Assembly (NCBI GenBank): GCA_022702705.1
Contig: CM040430.1
Location: 83,224,227-83,288,226, forward strand
Direction: 5' to 3'
Source: Papilionanthe hookeriana x Papilionanthe teres
Lineage: Eukaryota > Streptophyta > Magnoliopsida > Asparagales > Orchidaceae
Length of the DNA stretch: 64,000 nucleotides
Shown here: one piece after another, positions 10,922 to 20,998 of the stretch
Layout: each line of letters starts with the position of its first letter
How positions within the stretch are numbered: position 1 is the first letter of the stretch
Translations under genes and position numbers: made by a program
Notes under the pieces: model-generated
The model's input: the letters and a program-made list of their open reading frames with translations, nothing else
Databases searched by the model: none
Told to the model about the DNA's origin: nothing

Positions 10922-12219
10922 ATGTCTGCCCCGAAGTTAATCTTCTCCTTCACCAATGGAATGGACTTCGCCGTTTACAAGGATGAGCTGCCCGATAATG
11001 GGATCATCCACTTCGGACAAGGATTCAACAATACCGATATTAAGTTCGCCGATGTCACTCTTTTCACACTAATGGACAAAGTGCTGGAAACTGAGAAACC
11101 CGTGATTGAGTTCAACCTGAAATCGACCCAAGAGTTCACGCCTTTACGGAAAGTCCCAGTTGAGAGAAACACCACTGTTCGTAGGAGGACTGGGATCTCT
11201 ACCCCCATCGGTCTGGTCATCTCTACACCTGCCTCGATTCCCACCCAACTGAAAGGGAAGGGAGTCCAAGTTTATGATGAGCTCGCTACCGTGGAGGGTG
11301 CAGATTTTGCTGCAATACCGCCTATTTTGAAATCGGGTCTAGTTCAAAGCTTACACCCCTAACTCGGACTCAGAGAAGAAATAGGAGCAGGAAGATTGCT
11401 AGAATCAGAAAGAATGAGATTGCTGAAGCTGCCTCCCTCAAATAAATTCCTGAGGAAAGTGAAGAACCGCTCGAGTATTCACCACTGTTGGAGGGGAGTA
11501 GGTTCCACCCTCTCTCCATCGCATCTGATGAAGAAGATGCTCGGAGGATTCTCTGCTACATTACCACGACTCCGCATATTATAGTGACAGTAAGAGGAAA
11601 AGAGCCAGGACTACGCCGCTTACTCGATTATGAGCTGTAGTGGAAAAGTTAGCAAGGAAAGAAAGATGCCCTGTATCTGAAATTCTAAGAAGAATGGGAT
11701 GAGTGCCAGCTAAATCCCATCTCGGACCGCGAGTAGACCCGGTCATTGCTAAGGAAAACCCAAGGAAAAAAGGCATGAGCCTATGAAAGGAGTTCGCCTG
11801 TTATTATATCGGGACATCATATTAGGGAGCACACCACTTTCCAGCATACAGCTGACAGACCATCTGGTCCTAGGCTCTCTACTGTAAGAAAGATGATGTG
11901 GCAACCTATTATTGCCGAACCGAAACCAAAAGAACATTCTGGGAAGAGAAGTCTTGTCAGGAGACTTGAATCCGAAGAAAGCGCCACTGCATTGAAAAAA
12001 AATTCTAAAAAAGAAGTCCAGCAGTCGTCACACGACAACCGCGAGACCATAAGGAAGAAACCACTTGAGGATGACATAGGCAAGTTAAGGACGGACATCC
12101 GACGGTTGGCAAGGGAAAGAGGAACAAAATTGGAAAAAGAAGTGGATTCATCAGAATTTATGGATGAAGATTATGCTGAGATCAACATGGTTGAGACACG
12201 AGCATCGTCAGCTTCGTAA
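10922..12219 (+). pseudogene. ORF1 (pre-gag protein) of element A, degenerate
   Basis: An uninterrupted start of 146 codons (10922-11362) is followed by a broken stretch and by a readable frame at 11893-12219 that is rich in Lys, Glu and Arg. Ogre elements are known to carry an ORF of unknown function before gag, and this position fits. The first ~45 residues follow the pattern L-x-F-x-F-x-N-G-x-x-x-A ... D-N/G-G, which recurs at the N-terminus of the AlkB-like ORF at 19514. The ATG lies 3 bases after an acceptor-like CTGCAG. No catalytic motif seen. The downstream part, in the same frame as gag, may be a linker to gag rather than ORF1 proper. Confidence 0.6.
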
Positions 12220-14265
12220 GGTGCTCCGGCAGCTGCGGAAAGAGATGAACATGAAGTAATGAGAGCACGACTACAAGAGAAGGATGATATAATTTCTCAG
12301 AGGGCAAGGAAGATGGAGAAGATGGCGGCCGCCTTAGCCACTCTCCAGAGTCAGGTGCAACCTCAGAAAGAAACACTCCCAGAGATCATCCCTTTTGTAG
12401 ATGGATGGAAAGAGATTACATCTGTTAACGGGGATGAGCAACCGAAGAAAGATTCTATGCAGAACATGATTCCCAAGAAGGACATCAAAAACATGGTGGA
12501 ACAGTAGGTGCGAGAAGCCTTAGCTCAGTCCAAAAATGGAGCATCTATTCAGATGGGTAGACCTTACCCCGAAGAATTTGATGCGGTCCAATACCTAAAA
12601 GGCTTCGTACCACCTCTGTTCAAGACTTTTGATGATACAGGAAACCCTCGGCAGCATGATGCACATTTTTTTGCTAGTTGCTGCAATGCTAGTGGGAGCG
12701 ATGCTTTACTTTTTTGTCAGTTCATCAGCAGTTTGTTAGGAATCGCCTTCGACTGGTATGTAGAATTACCAAATGGTTCAGTCAAGACATTTTCAGAAAT
12801 AGAAAACCTCTTCGTTAAGCGATTTGCCCGAGCTCAGCACCACATCACTATCGGTGATCTAGTGGTGGAGAAACAGAAATCGAACGAAACTTTGGTGGAC
12901 TACATACTTTGATGGAGGAACTTAAGTATGAAGTGTGAGCCACAACTGCAAGAGCAGCATGCAGTCGGTATCCTGCTTAAAAGTATCCATGTCCCGATAG
13001 CACTTCTCCTTAAGGGATTTACAATCAAAACTTTTGAGAAGTTGCTTAGTAAGGTCTGGAGCTTGCAGGAGGAAGCAAAGCAATTAAGTTTCATGGACAA
13101 GATCGATAAGCAGAAGCCCGTGAAAACTTTTGAGAAGAAATCCAGAATCATCGTGGCGGTGGATAAGGGTAAACAGCCAGTGCAGATATAGCCAGAGCGA
13201 CCACTGCCCAGTTATCAACCACCGCAACGAACTTACAAACAACTACAGTAGATTTATCAGCAACCTCGACCAAGCTATTAGTCGCCTCAACATTATGAGC
13301 AACCGCCTCGTCCATCACGTACCTTGAAAGAACTTCTAAATAAGGAATATCCATTCAAGACTGAAGTAGTAGAAAAGATGTTCCGCAGTTTGATGAAAAC
13401 ACTAGATTTTCAGCTACCAGAGCCCAAGAAGCTGGAAGAAGTCAACAAAAAAGATCATCCGAACTATTGCCCCTACTACCGGATGCTCGGGCACAAGATA
13501 GAGGATTGCATCACTTTCAACAGTTGGCTTGATGACATTCTACGGAAAGGGAACATAACGATCCCGAAGGAATACATGAAGGAACCCCAAAAAGGAGGTT
13601 CTATTAATGTTATTTCAACGGATCCTATTGATCCGATAGACCCATACACGACCGATGATGGATGGAGTACTGCTTGGACAAAATCTTCAAAGAAAATTTT
13701 AGATCGCATCCAGACCACTTCGGAGCGTGCTTCGATTCAGAGTTCGAAACATGCTAAGCCGGCACTATCACTTGTAATCGAAGAACCACCCCAGGAGGAG
13801 AATATCGCGAAATAAGAGAAGACCGAGGCTCTGAAGAGTAGAGTAGGGGCTGCTTATCCTAAGATGGTTGTTTCCGATTCGGGGGAGAAATCCCTCGAAC
13901 CTCTGACTCTATATGATTATTTGCTCGCCCCGACGGGATCTTATAATGATAAGAGTTATGGCGTTGGCTACGTTTTGGCTGTTTCTAACGATTAAGTAAC
14001 TAGCGACAACCGACCTAATCCAAATATCGATTTAAATACGAATAGCAATTCTCAAATCATACAAAACATTGAGGACCACAACAAAGGAGAAAGCGTTCAC
14101 AAGGATGACTACGAAAGCTCTACAAGTGACGAGTCTATTTGTGAATTCCGAGGAGCTCCGATCACGATAGAGTTAGAGCTATCAGACTCTGAAGCAACTC
14201 CAGAAGAGCTAGTAATTCCAATTCAAGAGGATACGCCGACAGATCTAGTAGCAGATGCAGAACAA
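12220..14265 (+). pseudogene. gag of element A
   Basis: Encodes the capsid/nucleocapsid precursor that packages element RNA in the cytoplasm. One frame is readable with nonsense codons at 12505, 12910, 13189, about 13249 and 13813. Order: a charged coiled-coil-like stretch (12250-12370), the Ty3/gypsy gag core with the usual W-Y-x-x-L and S-x-x-E-x-x-x-x-F pattern (12560-12890), a Q/P-rich stretch (13190-13320), then a knuckle of the type YCPYYRMLGHKIEDC (about 13465-13510). The knuckle has Tyr where the second Cys of a classic CCHC would be; Tat-lineage gag knuckles are commonly of this modified kind. The region 13820-14265 is acidic and poorly conserved. Several stops make this copy non-functional. 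Confidence 0.8.
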
Positions 14266-15140
14266 ATTACAGAAGTTAACCTAAGAAGCGGAAAAGTTCT
14301 ACCCTCGAGAATGGGTCCAAAGGATAAAGGAAAGCAGGTGGTTTCTCAGGAAGAGCCAACCACGGCAGAAGAATTACCAATTCGGGAAGAAACTGGACAG
14401 CCAGGTAATAAAGTGGACTATAACGTGCTAGCCCATCTCAGGAAGCTACCAGCCAAATTGAGCATCTACGACACTCTGATCATGTCAAAGGAGATGAGAG
14501 AAACTCTAATCAAGGCCTTACTTGATCTAGAAATTTGCTTAGCTCAAATGGCCGGTAATTCCTTAGACGAGGTTTGCTCGTTAAAAGAGCAACGAGGTGT
14601 TACCTTCACGGACAGTGATCTACTACTTGGAACGGCTGATCACAACCGACCGTTGTACATCTCAATCACTATTGAAAAATTTACGCTCTTCAGGGTGTTA
14701 GTGGATCCTAGAGCATCAATTAACATAATGAATCTTCGGACATAAGCATATTTGGAAATTGATGCTCGCGATCTCGAAACCGACAGGATGTTATTGCGAG
14801 GGTTCAATCGAAAAGGAGAAGGAGCACTCGGATCAATAATTCTGTTAATGAAGACTGGTGACTTGGCAAAGATAACTGCAAATATTCACATAATCAATTC
14901 TAAAACATCATTCAATGCTCTACTGGGTTGGACGTGGATCCATGAAAATCGGATGGTATCGTCGTCTCTGCACCAATGCATAAAATATTATGAAGGAGGA
15001 GACAGTGTATCAAAGGTGATTTGCAACCGTTCTCCGTACATGAAATCAGAATTCATGAAGATGCAGCCTACTACGCGCCTCCGAAGAAATCTGTCTTCTC
15101 CAGAAATACCATACCAAATGAAGCAAAAGAAGTGCTAGAC
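14266..15140 (+). pseudogene. Aspartic protease domain of element A
   Basis: Processes the Gag-Pol polyprotein. A stretch typical of Tat elements (NVLAHLRKLPAKLSIYD, about 14423-14475) precedes the protease. The catalytic motif reads VLVDPRASINIM (about 14696-14731): the Asp is present but the Gly of the D-x-G-A/S-S motif is Arg, which should inactivate it. A second conserved motif, FNALLGWTWIHE, lies near 14910-14945. A stop at 14743 interrupts the domain. At about 15010-15020 the reading continues in another frame (LQPFSVHEI), so a frameshift separates protease and the rest of Pol. Ogre elements are known to have an intron between protease and RT; I see a simple frame change but cannot exclude a spliced junction. 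Confidence 0.8.
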
Positions 15141-15782
15141 GATGAAGAACCTGAAATTGTAGTTCAACAGTTACTCACCACTCCCTTACGGCGAGATGGT
15201 GAAGGTTTCTCTAGAACTCGCACCCGAGGTCGAGGTCGGGGACGAGGTCGAGGAAGAAACGGTGGAACAGTTGAACAAAAGAAACCAGTCATCGATGTTG
15301 ATTGGGAGAACAGTTTCGATGTAACAAAGAAAGAAGAAGCTACAATAAGTTAGAAGAAACCACAATTTAAGTTCTCTCTCGAAGATGAAAAGAACAAAGA
15401 TTACAGATCAATGTACGAGAAGATAAATCACTATGTACATACTATGATCCTGACCCCGATCCATCCTAATAAGGTCGAGGGTATGGTGGTACATGGTGGC
15501 AGTGCAAAACCAATCAAGTTCTACCGTGGTGCTTCTTCTTCTAAAACTAAAAGTGATGTACAATTTGAAGACGTTGCTTCATCTAAATTAATGGAACTGC
15601 CTTTTGAGTGGTACTCTCCCTATGTTCAGAATTTAATTCAGTGTGGTATCTTACCTAAATAATGGACAAAGGGTCAATCACAACACTTTGAAAAATTATG
15701 GAATAATGCCAGCCGGCCTCCTAATTCAAAACATGGTCTTGGATTCGGCACTGTAGCACCAGCTGATGATTCAGAATTCTGC
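15021..15782 (+). pseudogene. Protease-RT linker with an RG-repeat patch
   Basis: Readable mostly in one frame (15021-15353 and 15411-15662, stops at 15351 and 15660). It contains an arginine-glycine repeat, TRGRGRGRGRGRNGG, at about 15220-15262, resembling RGG-type RNA-binding patches, and later a conserved-looking stretch ending GILPK. Linkers of this kind between protease and RT occur in Tat-lineage elements; the RG repeat is unusual and may come from expansion of a simple CGAGGT repeat in the DNA. Confidence 0.6.
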
Positions 15783-16941
15783 TTGGTTGTTACTTGCGAG
15801 CATGATGAAGACTGCTTGGAAGCTTTAGATGAGTTTGAAGATCTACCAATTGGAGACACTCCACCAGAATTCAAAGAAGAAATTAAATCAACAATAGACG
15901 AGCTAATGGAAGTTAACTTGGGTACTAGCGAAGAGCCTAGGCTGACCTTTGTTAGCTCCTTACTCAATAAAGAAGATTCTGAAAACATAATCAAGCTATT
16001 GATGGAATTCAAGGACTGTTTTGCTTGGAGTTATGATGAAATGTCAGGATTAGCTCCAGAGGTTGCAGTTCAAAAACTAGGAGTGGATCACGCTGCCGTT
16101 CCTGTCAGACAAGCTCCAAGAAGAATGCGTCTAGAGATAGAACAACAAGTAATAGCTGAAGTCAAGAAACTAATAGACGCTAAATTTGTCTGTGAAGAAC
16201 AATACCCGACTTGGTTAGCCAATGTGGTGCCAGTCAGAAAGAAGAATGGTCAAATCAGAATGTGTGGATTTCAGAGATTTGAACAAAACCTGCCCAAAGG
16301 ATGAATTTCCCCTCCCAATTCTAGAATTGATGCTCGAAATTGCTTCGACACATGAAATTTTCTCCTTCATGGATGGATCATCAGGATACAACCAGATAAA
16401 GATGGCACCGGAAGATGAAAAGCTTACAGCCTTCAGAACGCCAATCGGAGTGTACTGCTACACAGTGATGCCTTTCAGACTGATGAACGCAGGAGCAACG
16501 TACCAAAGAGAAATGACAAGAATCTTTGATGATCTCATCCACAACCAAGTCTAATGCTACGTGGACGATGTGGTCATTAAAAGCAAACTGAAGGAAGATC
16601 ACTTGTATGATTTGAGAATTGTTTTTGAGCGATTAAGACAATACAGCCTTAAAATGAATCCCCTGAAATGCGCCTTCGACGTCACCTCTGGGAAATTTTT
16701 AGGATTTGTTGCCCGGCATCGTGGGATTAAAATATATCCGGAAAAGATTAAAGCTATCTTAGAAATGCCGCCTCCTAAAGCCTTGAAGCAATTACGATCC
16801 TTTCAAAGAAAATTGACATATCTTCGACGCTTTATTTCGAATTTGTCAGGAAGGTGTCAGCCCTTTTATGCTTTGGTTAAGAAGGATGCCAAGTTTACTT
16901 GGGACTCCAAATGTCAAGATGCCTTCGATGACATCAAATGA
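15783..16941 (+). pseudogene. Reverse transcriptase domain of element A
   Basis: Copies element RNA into DNA. Conserved blocks in order: APRRMR (16110-16128), LANVVPVRKKNGQIRMC (about 16216-16266), then after a frameshift near 16262 DFRDLNKTCPKDEFPLP, FSFMDGSSGYNQIKMAPED with the first catalytic Asp (about 16363-16420), TAFRTPIGVYCYTVMPF, and the catalytic YVDD at 16558-16569. A TAA stop sits just before YVDD at 16552-16554. The connection KKDAKFTWDSKCQDAFDDIK ends at 16938 with a TGA. Strong match to the Tat/Ogre type of Ty3/gypsy RT. One frameshift and two stops mean it is dead. Confidence 0.92.
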
Positions 16942-17406
16942 TATTTAACGACACCTCCTGTATTAGCAGTCCCAGTCTCGGGTAGACCGTTGATACTTTA
17001 TACCGCGTCTTTAGATGATTCCCTTGGAGCCCTGCTAGCCCAGATTAATGACGAGGGAAAAGAAAATGCACTCTACTACTTAAGTCGTCATCTAATTCCG
17101 ATGGAAGTAAAGTATCCTCCAATTGAGAAGCATTGTTTGGCCCTGATCTTCGCCGCTCAAAAGCTCAGGCATTACATGCTTTGTCATAAGGTCAACCTTA
17201 TTTCAAAGTTTAATCCATTGCAATATTTAATGACCCGACCGACACTTTCTGGCAGACTTGCCAAGTGGTCAATGATATTATTACAATTCAATATAACTTT
17301 CGTTCCTCCTTGTGCTGTAAAGGGGAAAGTCTTAGCAGACTTCCTTGCAGCACACCCTTCTCGGCAGAATCGCCTCTTAACGATGACTTACCAGACGAAC
17401 AAATAA
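16942..17406 (+). pseudogene. RNase H domain (first) of element A
   Basis: Degrades the RNA strand of the RNA/DNA hybrid. It continues from RT without a gap. Motifs: GRPLILYTASLDDSLGALL (about 16981-17037), with the Asp-bearing strand of gypsy RNase H, ALYYLSRHL, KYPPIEKHCLALIFAAQKLRHYM (17110-17178), and SGRLAKWSMILLQF (17250-17292). Open from 16942 to the TAA at 17404. In C the same domain is the point where element D inserted. Confidence 0.88.
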
Positions 17407-17436
17407 TGAACCTAGAAGACCCCGATGATCAGCGTT

Positions 17437-17860
17437 AGGAATTGTACTTCGATGGAGCATCTTCAGCACATAAGGATAAATAATTGCAAATGGTAGTGCC
17501 CAGTAAGACAGGAATCGGATTAATATTATAACACCAGAGCGGGGGATGTTAAGGTACTCCTACCACTTAACAGAACCATGCACGAACAACAAAGCAGAAT
17601 ACGAAGCCCTTATAACTGGACTGGAATTAACCATTCAGATGGGTATAACTGACATTAACATCTACGGAGATTCTCAGTTGATTATTCAACAGTCGCCAGT
17701 CAGTACAGAATTTTGAAATGAAGACTCGAGCAGTACTTTCAGTATGCCATGAAATTGCTGGAGCAGATTCTGAATGTAACGATCTACAAGATTCCTAGGA
17801 GAGAAAATGCTCTCACAGATGCACTGGCCTGCCTCGCAAAGGAATTTGCCTGCTTACAGG
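17437..17860 (+). pseudogene. Second, archaeal-type RNase H (aRH) of element A
   Basis: A second RNase H fold follows the first. Its acidic residues are all readable: LYFDGASS (Asp at 17451), AEYEALITGLEL (about 17597-17633), IYGDSQLIIQQ (about 17661-17694) and ENALTDALACLA (17803-17838). Frames shift twice and stops are present between 17480 and 17750. A doubled RNase H between RT/RH and integrase is an established diagnostic of the Tat/Ogre lineage of plant Ty3/gypsy elements. Element C has the same domain on the minus strand. Confidence 0.85.
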
Positions 17861-17978
17861 ATGAGTCAGTTGAAATGTCAGTTCAGGAACGGCAGATTCT
17901 CTCACAGCTCGACATGGATACAATACACAAGCCAGAAAAAGAAGAAACAGTCGCAACAGTGGCAGAAACTATAGAAGA

Positions 17979-19197
17979 TTGGTACCAGACGATAAGTCAT
18001 TAGCTCATCAGATCAAGAAAAGAACTCTATCTTACGCATTAATAAACAATACGTTATACAGAAGGTCCTTCGATCAGATGTGGCTAAGGTGCTTGAGCGT
18101 GTCCGACGCTTGTGAAATTGTTAAAGAAGTACATTCAGGACTTTGTGGCGCTCATCAGTCAGGTCCGAAAATAAAAATGAAGATTAAAAGACTAGGGGTA
18201 CTACTGGCCCTTGATGATGACCGATTGCATGAAAGTTGCCAAGAGTTGTCACCAGTGCCAAGTGCATGGAGTGGTTCTACATTAACCTCCAAATGTGCTA
18301 CATCTGACAATCGCGTCATGGCCGTTTGAGTGTTGGGGCACAGATATCGTTGGTCCCATAGAACCACCTTCCTCGAGAGGACATCGCTTTATTCTCGCAG
18401 CTACGGATTACTTTTCAAAATGGGCAGAAGCTATACCACTCAGAGAAGTGAAAGCACATCATGTGCTACAGTTCTTCAAGAATCAAGCCATCTACCATTT
18501 CGGGGTACCTCGCAGAATCATTTCAGATAATGGGTCCGCGTTCAAGAGTACGAAAATAAATAATTTTGTTAGAAGGCACGGGATTGATTGGCGCTATTCA
18601 ACAATCTACTACCCAAGAGCAAACGGCTTGGCCGAGGCTTTTAATAAAACTCTCGTCCAAATTCTAAAGACAACTTTGGACGACAATAAAAGAAATTGGC
18701 ACGAGAAGTTGTTAGAAGCCTTATGGGCCTACAGGACAACTTTCAGAACTCCTACTCAGTCTACACCTTACGCTTTAGTGTACGGGTCCGAGGCCATTCT
18801 ACCCTTAGAGGTCCAGGTTCCGTCACTTAGAATTGCAGTTGCAGAAAAGATTACTACAGAAGAAAATACCAAGCTACGACTAGAAGAGCTGGTAAGCTTG
18901 GAAGGAAAACGACTTTCAGCATAGCAGAATTTGGAACTATATCAAGCCAAGATGATTCAGGCCCATGATAAGCTGGTCTGCCCAAGGACATTCAAAGTTG
19001 GTGACCTAGAACTAATTCTCAGAAGACCTATTCTTACACACCACAAGATAGGAGGTAAATTTGAACAGACATGGGAAGGGCTGTTTGTGGTTGAGACAGT
19101 CTACTCAGGAGGCTCCTACCAGCTTGTGAACTGTCATGGAGAACGACCTATGCTTCCAATTAATGGGCGATACTTGAAGAAGTATTACGCAACCTGA
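17979..19197 (+). pseudogene. Integrase of element A
   Basis: Inserts the cDNA into the genome. Zinc-binding HHCC: VHSGLCGAHQSG (about 18130-18165) and, in a shifted frame, SCHQCQVHG (about 18247-18273). Core DDE: GTDIVGP (about 18334-18354), ISDNGSAF (about 18517-18540) and GLAEAFNKTL (about 18628-18657), all three acidic residues kept. A TAG at 18922 interrupts the C-terminal region, which ends in LPINGRYLKKYYAT at 19195. A frameshift lies between the zinc finger and the core. No chromodomain is seen, as usual for Tat elements. Confidence 0.9.
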
Positions 19198-19513
19198 TGT
19201 TTCGAAAGAATGGATTCTCATTCCTAGAAGCACGGGTGAAGTAATCACTTGTAACTGGGTCCGAACCCAAAAGTATAAAAAAGAATGATAAAAATCATTA
19301 ACCAAAAATGTGCTAAAGGAAAACATGTGAAATCATAATAATGAAATTTTAATTTCCCCTTTTAAATCAGTTCACTCCTGATCTTTCCTCATTTTTCCTA
19401 CTCCTATTTAAATTTGAAAGAAACAAATAAAAGGTTTCCATTAATAAATAAATTTTCTTATTGTTCTTGTTCTTAGTATAGCCCTTGATCCTTTCCTTGT
19501 TTTTCGAAGGGAA
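19198..19513 (+). other. Spacer between integrase and the AlkB-like ORF, with splice-acceptor-like sites
   Basis: AT-rich, no protein. A pyrimidine tract plus AG at 19452-19476 (ending TTCTTGTTCTTAG) and a second one ending TTTTTCGAAG at 19509 lie just before the ATG at 19514. In element C the ORF start is preceded by CTCATGCAG (complement 38398-38406). The pattern suggests that the 3' ORF is translated from a spliced RNA. Inference only. Confidence 0.4.
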
Positions 19514-20998
19514 ATGTCGAACGGGCGGTTGGTGCTAAACTTTAAGAATGGCGTGAGTCTAGCACTCGATGAAAAGAGGATGAAGGATGGGGCCGTGATT
19601 GAGATCGACTCTGATTTCACACCGACCGGGTTACAGTACCAAGAAGATGATTGGACCCCGATTGACCGGGAAGAGTTCCACAGCCAGACAGTGATGCAAT
19701 TGGGTGGCCCGAGTCAGTCATCTACCTGTAAGAAGAGGAAAGCAAACACCGCTCATGCAACAGGAGAAGACAAGAAAGTTAAGTCGATGGTTGCTACAGC
19801 AGAAGGCAGGCTTGTCAGCGCCATGCCCACAGTAATTCAAGAGGTAAGGAGAGCTACTCTCACTCCTACCTAGTGAAGAAATAAGAAATGATGCATTCGC
19901 AAGATGTTGACTAAGCTAGTAGCAGATCAACATGAAGAGACAGTTGCTACCGTTAGTTCGAATACTTCAAAGAAATCGGCTTGTCAAGATCCAGAGAAGA
20001 GAAAGTCGATTCCAAGAACAACAGGAAAGATAAAAGAAATCCCGAGAAGATCAGAAATAGAATCAGCATCATGACGTCAGACAAATGCGCCAATTTCAGA
20101 GAGTCTTGTTGCGAAAGCAACCCCAGAGAATGTCCTGACAGTGATTATCCCCAAGGAGCTGAGACATGTAGGAGAGCGTGCTGGGGTTGAGCCATACATC
20201 CCGCAATACGTTAATAGACCTCGCCAATTGCAGATAATTCTGGAATATGAGCTGGAAAGAATGCAGAATGTTGAAAAGAAAACTTTCGAATACTTTGAAG
20301 AATTCGAGGCAATAGAATGAATATCTTAGAAGGCCTCGAGCTGCATACATATGTATTCTCAGATTACGAGCAGTAGTAGATTATGGACTGCGTCTTAGAG
20401 CTTCAGAAAATGGATCGAGCTAGCCGCCTAAGAGAAAAGACCTATTCGGAACCTCAAAGATGGATGCCAGGAAAAGGAAGGGTTACAATCAAATGCAGAT
20501 GTTGCTACAACTTCGTGGTAGACAGAAAAGGAAATCCACTGGGATACTTCGTCGCAGTGAGGTGGATCCGATGCCAATGATTATTAAAAGAATGGTAAAA
20601 AGGATGGTGACATGGAGGGTATTGCCTGCAGACTGCATACCCAATAGCTGCATCTAAACATCTATAAGGAGGGCGACTGCATACCTCCACACATAGACCA
20701 TCATGACTTCGTCAGGCCTTTCTGCACAGTGTATTTTCTTAACAAGTGCAACATCATATTCGGATCTGACCTCCAAATTGCAGGCCCCGGAGAAATCTAA
20801 GGGCCGGTGGAGATACCACTACCGGTAGGTTCTGTCTTGGTGTTAAAAGGAAATGGAGCAGACATCGCAAAGCATTGCATTCCAGAAGTGCCTGTTGAGC
20901 GGATCTCCATCACATTCAGAAGAATGGATGATAGAAAAATGCCTTTCCACTTTCAGCCAGATCCAGAGTTAGAGAGCCTCCGGCCTTACGAGCTGTGA
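19514..20998 (+). pseudogene. AlkB-like 2OG/Fe(II) dioxygenase (ALKBH9/10-type) ORF carried by element A
   Basis: Predicted family function: oxidative removal of methyl groups from nucleic acid; the closest plant proteins, ALKBH9 and ALKBH10, demethylate m6A in RNA. The ORF starts at 19514 with an N-terminus resembling ORF1 (LVLNFKNGVSLAL), then a basic linker (to ~20200). The ALKBH part follows: a leading segment (LEGLELHTYVFSD, ~20320), EPQRWMPGKGRVTIK (~20450-20490), a CCYNF motif, then in another frame WRVLPADCIPNSC, and YKEGDCIPPHIDHHDF from 20663. Fe ligands: His 20690-20692, Asp 20696-20698, His 20873-20875. The R-x5-R motif RISITFR is at 20900-20920. Frameshifts occur near 20540 and 20655, with stops at about 20317, 20371 and 20798. 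The region is intron-free. C carries the same gene in the same place. A host pseudogene is the alternative, made unlikely by the copy in C. Confidence 0.88.

Noticed and set aside
10922..11362. ORF1 as an independent host gene
   Set aside because: It is in the internal region of A between primer site and gag, the known position of ORF1 in Ogre-type elements.
20383..20998. AlkB-like region as a host processed pseudogene that happened to land in A
   Set aside because: The same gene sits in the same place in the diverged element C, and its N-terminus belongs to the element (ORF1-like), so it is better explained as a component of the retrotransposon lineage.
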